Shown one piece after another: positions 35,249 to 44,130 of a DNA stretch of 64,000 bases. This stretch comes from Flavobacterium sp. UBA6721. GTDB lineage: Bacteria; Bacteroidota; Bacteroidia; Flavobacteriales; Flavobacteriaceae. The stretch spans positions 89,598 to 153,597 of the forward strand of contig DKIJ01000018.1 of assembly GCA_002454195.1 (NCBI GenBank), given 5' to 3'. A program made the translations under genes and the position numbers. The notes under the pieces were generated by a model that worked only from the letters and a program-made list of their open reading frames with translations, ran no database searches and was not told the origin of the DNA. Every line of letters starts with the position of its first letter. Positions within the stretch are counted from its first letter, which is position 1.

Positions 35249-36067
35249 CTAATTTACTTTCAATTTCTGACCTATATAAAGTGTATTATCAGACAATTTA
35301 TTTTTTTGCTTTAAATCCTCAACTAAAAGGTTGTATTTTTTAGATATCGAATATATTGTATCTCCTTTTTGAACTTCATAGTACCCTTCGCTTCTGGAAC
35401 TTACACTTGATATTCGCTCACTTTTATTCTCATTAGCAACATATTTTTTACCGAGAACCTGTGCGTCATATTGAGCCAAATCGTAACGCTCAATATAAGA
35501 AATTAACTTTTCAGGATAACTAGGATCTGTTGCATATCCGGCTTTTCTTAAACCTCTTGCCCAAGCTTCATAATCATCTTTGTCTAGTTCAAACAAACTA
35601 GCATATCTTGTTTTTCCTTTTAAAAAAAGGGCATGATCGCAATAAGACTCTGCTACTTTATTGTATTTCCGAAAGCATTCTTGCTTTTCATCATCATCAT
35701 GCTTTACACTGTCTCCTGTCCAATCTGAATGGCATTTAATCCCAAAATGATTATTAGCACTCATTGCCAATTCTCCTCTCCCCGCCCCAGACTCTAAAAT
35801 TCCCTGTGCCAAAATAATACTTGCAGGAATACCATAATTTTTCATATTACTCATGGCTACATCCTTGTATTGTAAGACATAATTACTAACAACACTATTG
35901 GTAACTGTAGTTCTAGAGGAAGAAACAATTACTTCATCCTTTTTTTGATTTGTTTTTTTGTTTTTTGAAGAATAGGAATTATTTTTAGTAGAACCAATTG
36001 GAGATTTGGTAGTATGACAACTAACAAGCATCAAAATAATCCATAAGAGTAGGCTTTTCTTAAACAT
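35249..36067 (-). CDS. glucosaminidase-domain lipoprotein with LysM
   Basis: A lipoprotein signal (MLVSC, cysteine about residue 17) is followed by a Ser/Lys-rich linker, a glucosaminidase-type domain (about 65-210, with ILAQGILESGAGRGELAMSA and the Glu catalytic region NNHFGIKC) and a C-terminal LysM domain (about 228-272, YYEVQKGDTIYSISKKYN). It would cleave or bind peptidoglycan at the outer membrane. The ATG at 36067 is used; a TTG just before it is less likely. Its start overlaps the preceding gene by eight bases. Confidence 0.88.
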   Translation of the reverse strand: MFKKSLLLWIILMLVSCHTTKSPIGSTKNNSYSSKNKKTNQKKDEVIVSSSRTTVTNSVVSNYVLQYKDVAMSNMKNYGIPASIILAQGILESGAGRGELAMSANNHFGIKCHSDWTGDSVKHDDDEKQECFRKYNKVAESYCDHALFLKGKTRYASLFELDKDDYEAWARGLRKAGYATDPSYPEKLISYIERYDLAQYDAQVLGKKYVANENKSERISSVSSRSEGYYEVQKGDTIYSISKKYNLLVEDLKQKNKLSDNTLYIGQKLKVN

Positions 36068-36956
36068 CAACAGTTAGTATTGGTAAATTCTTATTTTTTA
36101 ATTTAACATTCATTCCGTAAATTCCTTGTAAACCGCCAGTATGAATAAGCAAAATATTCGAATGTGCAGGAAAATAATTCTTTTGAATCAAGTCGAAAAC
36201 ACCATACACCATTTTCCCAGTATATACAGGATCTAACGGAATTTTAGTATCTTGATAAAATTGATTAATAAAATGAATTAATTCTTCATTTACCTTACCA
36301 TATCCACCAAAATGATACTTAGTATTGAGCTCCCAATTTTCATTCTGCACAAAAATACGGATTTCATCTTGTAAAAAATCGCCTTTAAGAGCTGGAAATC
36401 CCATTACTTTTTGATGTGGCAAGGTGCTATTAATAATACCCGAAATCGTTCCGCCTGTTCCCACAGCACAACAAATATAATCAAACTTACTATCTTCTGG
36501 TGTTAAAATCTCCTCACAGCCTTTTACAGCTTGAGGATTCGTGCCACCTTCAGGAACCAAATAAAAATCACCAAAATGTTTTTGTATACTCGTCAAAAAA
36601 GAAGTTTCTTTTTTTAAACGATACACTTCGCGGGAAACAAATTCAAATTGCATTCCGCATTCCTGAGCAAATTGAAGCGTAGGATTGTTTTCTATTTTAT
36701 CTCGTAATTCATCACCTCTAATAATACCTATAGATTGAAAACCATTTTCCTGAGCAGCATAAGCTACGGCAGCAATGTGATTTGAAAAAGCACCACCAAA
36801 AGTGAGTAGTGTTTTTTTATTTTCACATTTTGCTTGAAGCAAATTGTATTTTAATTTCCTAAACTTATTTCCCGAAACAACAGGATGCAATAAATCATCC
36901 CTTTTGATGGTAACCGAAATGGAATTAGGAAATTGTATTTGTACTTCTTGATTCAA
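36060..36956 (-). CDS. D-cysteine desulfhydrase/ACC deaminase-like PLP enzyme
   Basis: A PLP fold-type II enzyme of 298 residues. The catalytic lysine is in VVSGNKFRKLKYNL (about 28-41), TFGGAFSNHIAAVAYAA contains the substrate Ser, and a glycine-rich phosphate-binding loop AVGTGGTISGI follows. Members act on D-cysteine, 1-aminocyclopropane-1-carboxylate or related amino acids; the substrate cannot be chosen from sequence. The first codon appears to be TTG (36956), since a stop lies two codons upstream and no ATG fits. Confidence 0.82.
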   Translation of the reverse strand: MNQEVQIQFPNSISVTIKRDDLLHPVVSGNKFRKLKYNLLQAKCENKKTLLTFGGAFSNHIAAVAYAAQENGFQSIGIIRGDELRDKIENNPTLQFAQECGMQFEFVSREVYRLKKETSFLTSIQKHFGDFYLVPEGGTNPQAVKGCEEILTPEDSKFDYICCAVGTGGTISGIINSTLPHQKVMGFPALKGDFLQDEIRIFVQNENWELNTKYHFGGYGKVNEELIHFINQFYQDTKIPLDPVYTGKMVYGVFDLIQKNYFPAHSNILLIHTGGLQGIYGMNVKLKNKNLPILTVDV

Positions 36957-37449
36957 AACTTATAATTTTTGCAAAGGTAAAACTTCTAAGGATTCACCAT
37001 CCTTTTCGACCTCAAATTCATAAATTATTTTCAATTTAAACTTTGAGAACTTTACAACATTATTTTTGCCACAGACCTGCCTCGCTGGCAGGCGGGTTAC
37101 ACAGATTATCACAGATTTTTTTTGTCTTCTTTGCTGTTAATAACTGCCACGAATGCACTAATTGATTTTTAAAATCTTTGAGTTCAAAATTCCACGGATT
37201 TATATTTTCATAAATGAAAATAAACTTATCTAAACTTTACATCGTTATTTACACCACAGATTAAAAGGATTTCACCAAAGTTTTCATTGATGAAAACAAC
37301 TTAAATGTACTTAACTGCTTTTTAAACTTTCAACATACTTATATGACTTATATGTTTAAAAAATTGCACGCAGATTTTGCAGATAAACGTCGATTTTTTT
37401 CTTAGTGCGCTTTGTAAAAACTTTTTCTTCTTTGCGGTTAAAATCATTT
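36957..37449. repeat. repeat-rich spacer with fragments of dispersed elements
   Basis: The 493-base gap has no coding frame. It contains TTGCCACAGACCTGCCTCGC, with GGCAGGCGGG following (37066 on), TGCCACGAATGCACTAATT (37145 on), and TCCACGGATT and CACCACAGATTAAAAGGATT. These are fragments of the intergenic elements at 7097 and 22967, apparently accumulated and decayed. The GCCTG...CAGGC core forms a short hairpin. Confidence 0.55.
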
Positions 37450-37785
37450 TTAGGACTTTCTCAAATACCTTAAAAAACTAAAAAGCTTTCTTTTTTTAAG
37501 ATATTCTAAATCAGTCTCATTGCTATAGGCCTCTCTTTCAAAAGAAATATTTTGATAGGCATGATTTTTGTTGTTGTATTTTAACAACAAAAACAGATAT
37601 TCTGTACCATACCAAATAAAAAAAGGAAAAAGTAACATTTCTATTTGTTGTTGTAAATGAATACGTTCATGATTGATTAAAACAGCATTAGATTTGTCTT
37701 CTTTGTATTTTAAAATCACAAAGGGATACAGAGTTAAACCACGAAATCCTTTGGGTATTAAATACTTGTTAACGAAGAGAAACAT
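37450..37785 (-). CDS. hypothetical protein with HERIHLQQQ motif
   Basis: A 111-residue protein. Its clearest feature is NHERIHLQQQIEMLLFPFFI at about 42-62: HExxH is the zinc site of many metallopeptidases, and the helix runs into a hydrophobic stretch. The C terminus is Lys/Arg-rich. It recalls the membrane-embedded peptidase-like fragments found in Bacteroidota, but is much shorter than a full peptidase. I do not recognise the family with certainty. It lies alone, divergent from the small ORF at 37830. Confidence 0.55.
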   Translation of the reverse strand: MFLFVNKYLIPKGFRGLTLYPFVILKYKEDKSNAVLINHERIHLQQQIEMLLFPFFIWYGTEYLFLLLKYNNKNHAYQNISFEREAYSNETDLEYLKKRKLFSFLRYLRKS

Positions 37786-37829
37786 TGCGTTTTAAATTTT
37801 AAATTTGTAGAAATGAACAACAAAAATTA

Positions 37830-38006
37830 ATGATTGGGCAAAGTAATGAAAATAAATTAATAGAAGGTGAAGATTTCTATTACACTCCAGAAGGATACAA
37901 ATGTTTTACAGAAAAATATCATTTAAAAAGAGGTTATTGTTGTAAAAGCGGTTGTCGACATTGTCCTTATGGATATGATAAAAAAACAGGAACAAACAAG
38001 AAATAG
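37830..38006 (+). CDS. small Cys-rich protein (DUF5522-like)
   Basis: A 58-residue protein with the block GYCCKSGCRHCPYGYDKK near its C terminus (C37, C38, C42, C45), a likely small metal-binding knot, and an aromatic FYYTPEGYKCFTEKYHLKRG stretch. It matches, as far as I recall, the DUF5522 group of short bacterial proteins. The start at 37830 is the only ATG in frame. Function unknown. Confidence 0.65.
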   Translation: MIGQSNENKLIEGEDFYYTPEGYKCFTEKYHLKRGYCCKSGCRHCPYGYDKKTGTNKK

Positions 38007-38091
38007 AGGTATTAACAAAACTTTTTCCTGTTTTATAGTTCAAATAAACACCTAAATTTTAATTATAGATTAATAATCAAAAAATTGCACT

Positions 38092-38634
38092 ATGAAAACA
38101 ATAAAAATACTACCGCTCTTATTTCTTTTTCTATTCAATGCCTGTAGTTCTGTAAGAGTAAATTCTGACTACGATAGCCATGTAGATTTTAAACAATACA
38201 AAACCTATGCCTTCCATAAAAAAGGAATTGACAAAGTTGAAATATCTGATTTAGATAAAAGAAGAATTTTACACGCAATAGACAATTCGTTAAGCCAAAA
38301 AGGAATGACTAAAAGTGATAACCCAGATTTACTCATTAATTTTTTCACTAAAGAAAGAGAACAAATTGATGTAAACCAATTCAATATGGGTTGGGGTTAT
38401 GGCTGGGGATGGGGATGGAATCCTTATTTTTGGGGTGGAGGAAACACCTTTGTCTCTTCTTCAACTCAAGGAACTCTTTTCATCGACTTAATTGATACCA
38501 AGAAAAAAGAATTGGTTTGGCAAGGACAAGGAATAGGAACTCTTTCGGAAAACAGAATAGAAAAAGAAAAACAGATTAATGACTTTGTATCAAAAATCTT
38601 AGCACAATTCCCTCCTGGAGAAGAAAAAAAATAG
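38092..38634 (+). CDS. DUF4136 lipoprotein
   Basis: A lipoprotein signal ends in FNAC (cysteine about residue 18). The body has the DUF4136 start VNSDYDSHVDFKQYKTYAF, and a Gly/Trp-rich stretch (NMGWGYGWGWGWNPYFWGGG, about 96-116) characteristic of this family. The C-terminal half repeats the family pattern TLFIDLIDTKKKELVWQGQG. It is anchored in the envelope. Its function is not known. Confidence 0.85.
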   Translation: MKTIKILPLLFLFLFNACSSVRVNSDYDSHVDFKQYKTYAFHKKGIDKVEISDLDKRRILHAIDNSLSQKGMTKSDNPDLLINFFTKEREQIDVNQFNMGWGYGWGWGWNPYFWGGGNTFVSSSTQGTLFIDLIDTKKKELVWQGQGIGTLSENRIEKEKQINDFVSKILAQFPPGEEKK

Positions 38635-38644
38635 GACTTTTATA

Positions 38645-38671
38645 TTGATCCAAATAATTACGCTATCTTTG
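38645..38671 (+). promoter_or_regulatory. promoter of the ilvA leader
   Basis: TTG (38645-38647) and TATCTTTG (38664-38671), a perfect TANNTTTG -7 element, 16 bases apart. The start would fall near 38678, some 10 bases before the leader peptide ATG. Confidence 0.65.
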
Positions 38672-38688
38672 TAGACAGAAAATCAAAC

Positions 38689-38739
38689 ATGAAAAACACG
38701 TTTAACATTCAAATCTCAATTATCATTATTATTCCATAA
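38689..38739 (+). CDS. isoleucine-rich leader peptide of ilvA
   Basis: A 16-codon ORF encoding MKNTFNIQISIIIIIP. Seven of its residues are isoleucine, five of them consecutive except for none between, at residues 11-15. It lies between the promoter and the ilvA terminator hairpin. IlvA makes the first compound of the isoleucine route, so stalling at these codons when isoleucyl-tRNA is short would be the classical attenuation signal. Confidence 0.85.
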   Translation: MKNTFNIQISIIIIIP

Positions 38740-38745
38740 TAATGC

Positions 38746-38815
38746 AGGAGGTTTATGTAAATCAATTATAGTATTACAATTTATAAAACCTCCTACAAAG
38801 GAGGTTTTTTTATTT
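38746..38815 (+). terminator. ilvA attenuator: antiterminator and terminator stems
   Basis: The terminator stem is AAACCTCCT (38786-38794) with AGGAGGTTT (38799-38807), followed by a T run. The same 9-base word AGGAGGTTT occurs at 38746-38754, right after the leader peptide stop, and can pair instead with 38786-38794 to form the antiterminator. The two pairings exclude each other. Confidence 0.85.
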
Positions 38816-38822
38816 AGAAGAC

Positions 38823-40067
38823 ATGAATTTATTCCAACAAATACAAGAAGCAAAAAAACAATTAGAAGGTGTCGTAATGCAAACACCTTTGACCGAAAAT
38901 TTAAATCTTTCTAATGAATTTAATACTCGCATTTTATTAAAAAGAGAGGATTTACAAACGGTTCGTTCTTATAAAATAAGAGGTGCTTACAATAAAATCA
39001 GCACACTAAGTCCTGGAGAAAAAGCGCAAGGGGTAATTTGCGCCAGTGCTGGAAACCATGCTCAGGGCGTAGCATATTCCTGTAAATTACTTCAAATAAA
39101 AGGCAAAATATACATGCCTAAAACCACTCCGAAACAAAAAGTAAAACAAGTAACTCTTTTTGGAGGTTCCTTTGTTGAAATTGTGCTTACAGGAGATACT
39201 TTTGACGATGCTTATGCAGCTGCAATGATAGATGCCACTACTAACAAAATGGCTTTTATTCACCCATTTGACGATGAAAAAGTAATTGCTGGTCAAGGAA
39301 CAGTAGGAATTGAAATATTAGAAAGTTACACTCAGCCTATTGATTATGTTTTTGTTCCACTGGGCGGCGGAGGATTATCTGCAGGACTTTCAGAAGTATT
39401 CAAACATTTGAGTCCTAAAACTAAAATCATAGGAATCGAACCTGAAGGAGCACCTTCGATGAAGACTTCAATTGCCAATGGCGAAGTAACCGTTTTGGAA
39501 AACATCAACAAGTTTGTAGATGGAGCCGCCGTGAAACAAATAGGGAAAATCACTTTTGAAATCTGCAAAAAAAACCTAAGTGATATCATTTTAGTTCCTG
39601 AAGGAAAAGTGTGTACCACTATTTTACGTTTATACAATGAAGAAGCAATGGTAGTAGAACCTGCTGGTGCATTGTCTATTGCCGCTTTGGATTTTTATAA
39701 AGAAGAAATCAAAGGAAAAACAGTTGTTTGTATCGTAAGCGGAAGCAACAACGATATTGAACGTACTGCCGAAATCAAAGAACGTTCTTTACTTTACGAA
39801 GGATTGATGCATTATTTTATGATCCAATTTCCGCAACGTCCCGGAGCATTAAAAGAATTTGTTAATGACATTTTAGGACCTGAAGACGACATTACCTATT
39901 TCCAGTTTACTAAGAAAAACAATCGTGAGGTAGGCCCAGCAGTTGTAGGTCTTGAATTGAAAAACAGAAACGACATTGTTGCTATCAAAACAAAAATGAA
40001 AGAAAAAGGTTTTCAGTATGAATACCTAAACGAAAAACAAGATTTATTCAACCAACTAATCGGTTAA
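38823..40067 (+). CDS. ilvA: threonine ammonia-lyase IlvA
   Basis: A 414-residue PLP enzyme that converts threonine to 2-oxobutyrate for isoleucine. The PLP lysine is in VRSYKIRGAYNK (about 44-55), SAGNHAQGVAYS follows, then the glycine loop PLGGGGLSAGL. Residues about 325-410 form an ACT-like regulatory domain (FMIQFPQRPGALKEFVNDIL), so feedback control is likely. The leader peptide and attenuator upstream support an isoleucine biosynthetic role. Its start is nine bases after the terminator T run. Confidence 0.95.
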   Translation: MNLFQQIQEAKKQLEGVVMQTPLTENLNLSNEFNTRILLKREDLQTVRSYKIRGAYNKISTLSPGEKAQGVICASAGNHAQGVAYSCKLLQIKGKIYMPKTTPKQKVKQVTLFGGSFVEIVLTGDTFDDAYAAAMIDATTNKMAFIHPFDDEKVIAGQGTVGIEILESYTQPIDYVFVPLGGGGLSAGLSEVFKHLSPKTKIIGIEPEGAPSMKTSIANGEVTVLENINKFVDGAAVKQIGKITFEICKKNLSDIILVPEGKVCTTILRLYNEEAMVVEPAGALSIAALDFYKEEIKGKTVVCIVSGSNNDIERTAEIKERSLLYEGLMHYFMIQFPQRPGALKEFVNDILGPEDDITYFQFTKKNNREVGPAVVGLELKNRNDIVAIKTKMKEKGFQYEYLNEKQDLFNQLIG

Positions 40068-40102
40068 GAACCTCAAAATTCTAATCTCAATTTTAAAAAA
40101 AA

Positions 40103-40501
40103 ATGACAGTATTAAGCGACATAAAAACTCTTGACGACATCAAATTATTGGTTGACACCTTCTATGGAAAAGTGCAAAAAGACACGCTTATTGGCCCAAT
40201 TTTCAATGAAAAAATTGGCAACAATTGGCCTTCACATTTAGAACGTATGTACCGTTTTTGGCAAACTATCTTACTGGAAGAACATACCTATTCAGGAAGT
40301 CCTTTTCCTCCACATAAACATCTGCCAGTTGAAAAGGATCATTTTAATCGTTGGATGGAAATTTTCACTGAAACCATTGATCGCCTTTATGTAGGACCAT
40401 TAGCAGAGGAAGCTAAACTTCGTGCTAAAAACATGGCTGAAATGTTCTTCTACAAAATAGAATACTTTAGAACAGGAGGTCGCAATTTTTTTGAAAGTTG
40501 A
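40103..40501 (+). CDS. group III truncated hemoglobin
   Basis: A 132-residue globin of the truncated class III type. Visible are FYGKVQKDTLIGPIFNE, the conserved HLERMYRFWQTILL helix and PPHKHLPVEKDHFNRW, with the proximal His in the F-helix region PHKHLP. These proteins bind oxygen or nitric oxide; in a denitrifier detoxification of nitric oxide is a natural guess. It follows ilvA by 35 bases on the same strand and may share its transcript. Confidence 0.85.
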   Translation: MTVLSDIKTLDDIKLLVDTFYGKVQKDTLIGPIFNEKIGNNWPSHLERMYRFWQTILLEEHTYSGSPFPPHKHLPVEKDHFNRWMEIFTETIDRLYVGPLAEEAKLRAKNMAEMFFYKIEYFRTGGRNFFES

Positions 40502-40504
40502 TCA

Positions 40505-41146
40505 CTATAATTTAATATTTTGGCTTAAATCAGTTTCGTTTTCAATTACTTTGTTTTCGTATTGCAACTTCCAACCCATGCTATTGGTTAAAATCAACAT
40601 TTTAGAAAGTTCGGAAATCAAGCGGTTTTGAGCATTTTTCTTTAAGGAAGATTTTTCAATTTTTTTGGCCAAATTAGCTCTAACCTGCTTGTTAATTTTA
40701 TTGTAATCTTCTCCTGTAAAAGGATTCAATTTGCTTTGTTCTACATCATAAAACTGAATATCCGGACTAATTTTGATTTCTTCCTTTGGTATATTCAAGA
40801 TTGTAATAGTTTTTGTTGCCTCATCAATATCGTATTTCATTTGATGCAAATCGTAGGCTACCGTCACATCCGCATTAACTACTAAAAGTGCTTTCTTTTC
40901 AAATGAAAGCATATTCATCAAATATTTTTGTTGGTTCTTATACGTAATCACCTCAGCAAAATGCCCTTCGGTTACGACTAATTTCCCCACATTTACAATT
41001 TGCTGCTGGATTAAATTCGTGTTGTACTCTAAACTTGTATCATTATCCTTTTTAGAAAAAAAATTGTAACTAATTATCAGTGCTATAGCAATTAATGCGA
41101 TTAAAATCCATTTTCTTATTTCAGATAATGTGGTCATAATTTTCAT
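40505..41146 (-). CDS. DUF4230 membrane-anchored protein
   Basis: A 213-residue protein with one N-terminal helix (about 12-28, WILIALIAIALIISYNFF) and a soluble domain of the DUF4230 kind, recognisable by LVVTEGHFAEVITYK and LNIPKEEIKISPDIQFYDVEQS. The domain likely faces the periplasm. It is a family of unknown function common in Bacteroidota. It stands alone between a divergent globin gene and the response regulator. Confidence 0.82.
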   Translation of the reverse strand: MKIMTTLSEIRKWILIALIAIALIISYNFFSKKDNDTSLEYNTNLIQQQIVNVGKLVVTEGHFAEVITYKNQQKYLMNMLSFEKKALLVVNADVTVAYDLHQMKYDIDEATKTITILNIPKEEIKISPDIQFYDVEQSKLNPFTGEDYNKINKQVRANLAKKIEKSSLKKNAQNRLISELSKMLILTNSMGWKLQYENKVIENETDLSQNIKL

Positions 41147-41201
41147 TTACTAATTCAGAACGAATATAATAAAGAAATAAGAGAAAAAGAATTATTAAAT
41201 A

Positions 41202-41849
41202 TCAAATCAAATTATTATTCCTCGCCTTCTGGATAGCTTCTAGCTTATTATGAACTTGAAGTTTAGTATATATATTCTCTATATGTTTACGAATTGTACC
41301 TGCAGAAAGAAATAAATTATCAGCTATTATATTGTACTTCAAACCTTTGCTCAATTGTTCTAAAACTTCAATTTCACGGCTTGTTAAATTATAGGTTTCA
41401 CTATCAACAACCGATTCAAATGACATTGGATTTCTAAATAATTTTAGCGTTTTCATGGCTATTGACGGAGTCATTGTAGCCCCTCCATTAAGTGTTTCTA
41501 AAATACCTTGCTGTAAATCTTTTGGGTTTACTTCTTTTAACAAATACCCATCGGCACCTGCTTTAATAGATTTGAAAATATTTTCATCGTTATCAAAAAC
41601 GGTAAGCATTATTATTTTAATATTGGGATATCTATTTTTCACCTGTTCTGTGGCTTCAATTCCATTCATCTTAGGCATTTCAATATCCATCAAAATCAAA
41701 TCTACATTGTGATTTTTATCTAGTTTTTGAATTAAATCCTGCCCATTCATAGCCGTAAATTGCACTTTAAAATCATCAAAAAAAGATAATTTTTGCAGAA
41801 CAGATTTCATTAAAAAAGTATTATCATCAACAATAACCAATTTTTTCAT
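41202..41849 (-). CDS. NarL/FixJ-type response regulator
   Basis: A receiver domain (1-120, with VIVDDNTF acidic pocket, phosphorylation Asp in LILMDIEMPKMNG and the Lys in YLLKEVNP) and a C-terminal LuxR-type helix-turn-helix (about 148-210, LTSREIEVLEQLSKGLKYN, then SAGTIRKHIENIYTKLQVHNK). It is encoded one base after the histidine kinase gene and is doubtless its partner. Its targets are unknown. Confidence 0.93.
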   Translation of the reverse strand: MKKLVIVDDNTFLMKSVLQKLSFFDDFKVQFTAMNGQDLIQKLDKNHNVDLILMDIEMPKMNGIEATEQVKNRYPNIKIIMLTVFDNDENIFKSIKAGADGYLLKEVNPKDLQQGILETLNGGATMTPSIAMKTLKLFRNPMSFESVVDSETYNLTSREIEVLEQLSKGLKYNIIADNLFLSAGTIRKHIENIYTKLQVHNKLEAIQKARNNNLI

Positions 41850-41850
41850 T

Positions 41851-43776
41851 TTAGGCTTTTTTGGTAAACAAAAAATTAATACTAGTTCCTTTTCCGGGTT
41901 GTGATACTAAATTAAATTCACCTCCCATAGCTTCGATTCGATCTTGCATGTTTTGTAAACCATTACCCTTTTCAATATTTTCATAGTCAAAACCAGAACC
42001 ATTATCTTGAATTGTTAGTTGAATATGCTTCTCTACTTGAACAACATGAATAGAAATTGATGTAGCTTCCGAATATTTAATGCTATTATTGACTGCTTCC
42101 TGAATAATCCTGTAAAGATTCATCCCCTCTACAGAACTTAATTTGACCTTCATGACATCATTAGAAATACTAAATAAAAAATTGATTTGATCTTTTGCCT
42201 CTTTCGCCTTCTCTATAAAATTATGGATTCGAATTTTTAAATCTTCAAATGTAATCTCACTAGAATTCATAGCCCAAATTGTATCCCTTAGTTCAACGAT
42301 TGTAGATTTAGTAAAAGAACTAATCGTGGATAATTTATCATCTAACTTTTTATTAGTAATATCAAAAGCATATTTAATTGTATCTATGGAAGAAATAATA
42401 AATATTAACTGAGCTCCAATATTATCATGTAAATCTCTTGAGATATCTAATCGCTGTTGTTGCAACTTATTTTGAGTTTCTATTTCCTGAATGGCATTTT
42501 TAAGTTCAAATTCTTGTTCCTGTTGTTTGTTTCTAAGTCTCTGTTGGCGGTAAATTAAAAACCCGATGAGTCCAACCAATACTGCTAAAACTGAAACCCC
42601 TATCAACAAAATATTTTTTTGTTTGGTTTCGGCTTCTTTTTGAATCAATAATTGTTCTTTTTTTGCTGTTTGATATTTGGTTTCTAAATCGAAGATAATT
42701 TTGGTTTTATCAGATTCAAACAAACTATCTTTTCCTGAAATATATAAACCGGCAAAATGATTCGCTTTATGATATTCCTTTAATTGAGAATGCGCTTTGT
42801 GCAAATTTTTATAGGCATAAACTTCTAATAAATTGGCTTTTGATTTTTTAGCAAAAGACAATGCCTTTAAGGAAAACGCAATACTTTCTCTATACTTCTT
42901 TTGTTTAATCAAACAGAGTGCAAATGCATTTGCATTTTCGGCTACTTCAAATGAGTTCTTAAATTGCTCATGTAATTGTATTACTTTCAGATAATTTTTT
43001 TCAGCAAAATCATACTTATGCAAACTATCATAAACTATAGCAATATTCGATAACGGATAGGCTACAAATCGTTCACAACCTAATTGAAGATATCCTTTTT
43101 TAGCCATAAAAGAATATTTTAACGATTCTTGATATTTTTTAAAATTAATCAATAATCCTCCTAAATTTCCTACCGCCATAGTTTGCCCTAATTTGTCGCT
43201 TGTTTTGAAATACAAAGCGATGGCTCTTCTGTAATACAACAAGGCTTTTGAATATTCCTTCTGAGCTTTATAAATAATTCCAATATTAGTATTGGTCATA
43301 GCTTGCTTTACATTATCCTTTTTCTTTTCATAAAAATACAGTGCTTTAAAATAATATTTCAAAGCAGCATCAAATTGGCCTTTACTATCATACACAATAC
43401 CAATATTGTTATAGGTATCTGCCATACCTAGAGAATCATTAATGGATTTTCGGATGCTCAATGCTTTTTTATGAAAATACAAAGCCGAATCCAATTCGCT
43501 TTCATATTGATGGACATTCGCAATACAGTTGAATGCCATTGCGATATAAGTTGGATTATTTTGCAACCTAGATTGACTGAGGGCTAAATAGGATATTTTC
43601 TTTGATTGTTCCAAGTCTATATTACTATACTCGTCTGAAAGCTGAATCAAAGTTTTTAATTTTTCTAATTTATTACAAATTTTAAGTGCATTTTTTAAAC
43701 TATCAATTGCATGATTAGACTTTTGAGAAAAAGTAATACCTGTGCATAGCAAAAAAATAAATAACGTTTTTCTCAT
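41851..43776 (-). CDS. TPR-containing histidine kinase (NarX/DesK type)
   Basis: A 641-residue sensor: signal peptide, a tetratricopeptide repeat domain (about 30-350, with repeats such as ADTYNNIGIVYDSKGQFDAA), one membrane helix (about 390-410), a HisKA_3 dimerisation segment with the phosphorylated His in DISRDLHDNIGAQL, and a C-terminal ATPase domain (N box EAVNNSIKYSEAT, then QDNGSGFDYENI). The repeats should lie in the periplasm. This kind of kinase is frequent in Bacteroidota. The signal is unknown. Confidence 0.92.
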   Translation of the reverse strand: MRKTLFIFLLCTGITFSQKSNHAIDSLKNALKICNKLEKLKTLIQLSDEYSNIDLEQSKKISYLALSQSRLQNNPTYIAMAFNCIANVHQYESELDSALYFHKKALSIRKSINDSLGMADTYNNIGIVYDSKGQFDAALKYYFKALYFYEKKKDNVKQAMTNTNIGIIYKAQKEYSKALLYYRRAIALYFKTSDKLGQTMAVGNLGGLLINFKKYQESLKYSFMAKKGYLQLGCERFVAYPLSNIAIVYDSLHKYDFAEKNYLKVIQLHEQFKNSFEVAENANAFALCLIKQKKYRESIAFSLKALSFAKKSKANLLEVYAYKNLHKAHSQLKEYHKANHFAGLYISGKDSLFESDKTKIIFDLETKYQTAKKEQLLIQKEAETKQKNILLIGVSVLAVLVGLIGFLIYRQQRLRNKQQEQEFELKNAIQEIETQNKLQQQRLDISRDLHDNIGAQLIFIISSIDTIKYAFDITNKKLDDKLSTISSFTKSTIVELRDTIWAMNSSEITFEDLKIRIHNFIEKAKEAKDQINFLFSISNDVMKVKLSSVEGMNLYRIIQEAVNNSIKYSEATSISIHVVQVEKHIQLTIQDNGSGFDYENIEKGNGLQNMQDRIEAMGGEFNLVSQPGKGTSINFLFTKKA

Positions 43777-43821
43777 GGGCTAATTTTACACACTAAAGAT
43801 AAAAAAATAGGATTAACTTTT

Positions 43822-44106
43822 TTAATGTAAGTCTTTTTTGAGATATAATTCTCCAAACAAGTTGGAATTTAAATCAAAAATAGCTTCGTTTAAAAAAGCA
43901 TTTGATGCTTTTATTTGTTCCATCAGCATTGTACATAGCAATATCTGGTTTTCGAAATGGCTGTTTTTTTGTGTTTTTTGCCTAAGTTGTGCCTCTAACA
44001 TGGTAATTCTATTTTCAAAATCTTTTTTTTCTCTCTTAATTTCAACCCAACAATTACAAAAAATAATCATCCCTAAAAATAACAATATCAATACCAGTAC
44101 CTCCAT
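43822..44106 (-). CDS. hypothetical single-helix protein with coiled coil
   Basis: A 94-residue protein: one N-terminal helix (about 1-22, hydrophobic with MIIFCNCWVEI), then a charged coiled-coil-like stretch (IKREKKDFENRITMLEAQLR). I chose the ATG at 44106 rather than the GTG before it. It lies 45 bases upstream of the kinase gene and could be its partner. No family recognised. Confidence 0.5.
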   Translation of the reverse strand: MEVLVLILLFLGMIIFCNCWVEIKREKKDFENRITMLEAQLRQKTQKNSHFENQILLCTMLMEQIKASNAFLNEAIFDLNSNLFGELYLKKDLH

Positions 44107-44130
44107 CACATTTCACCATTAGATTTCACT

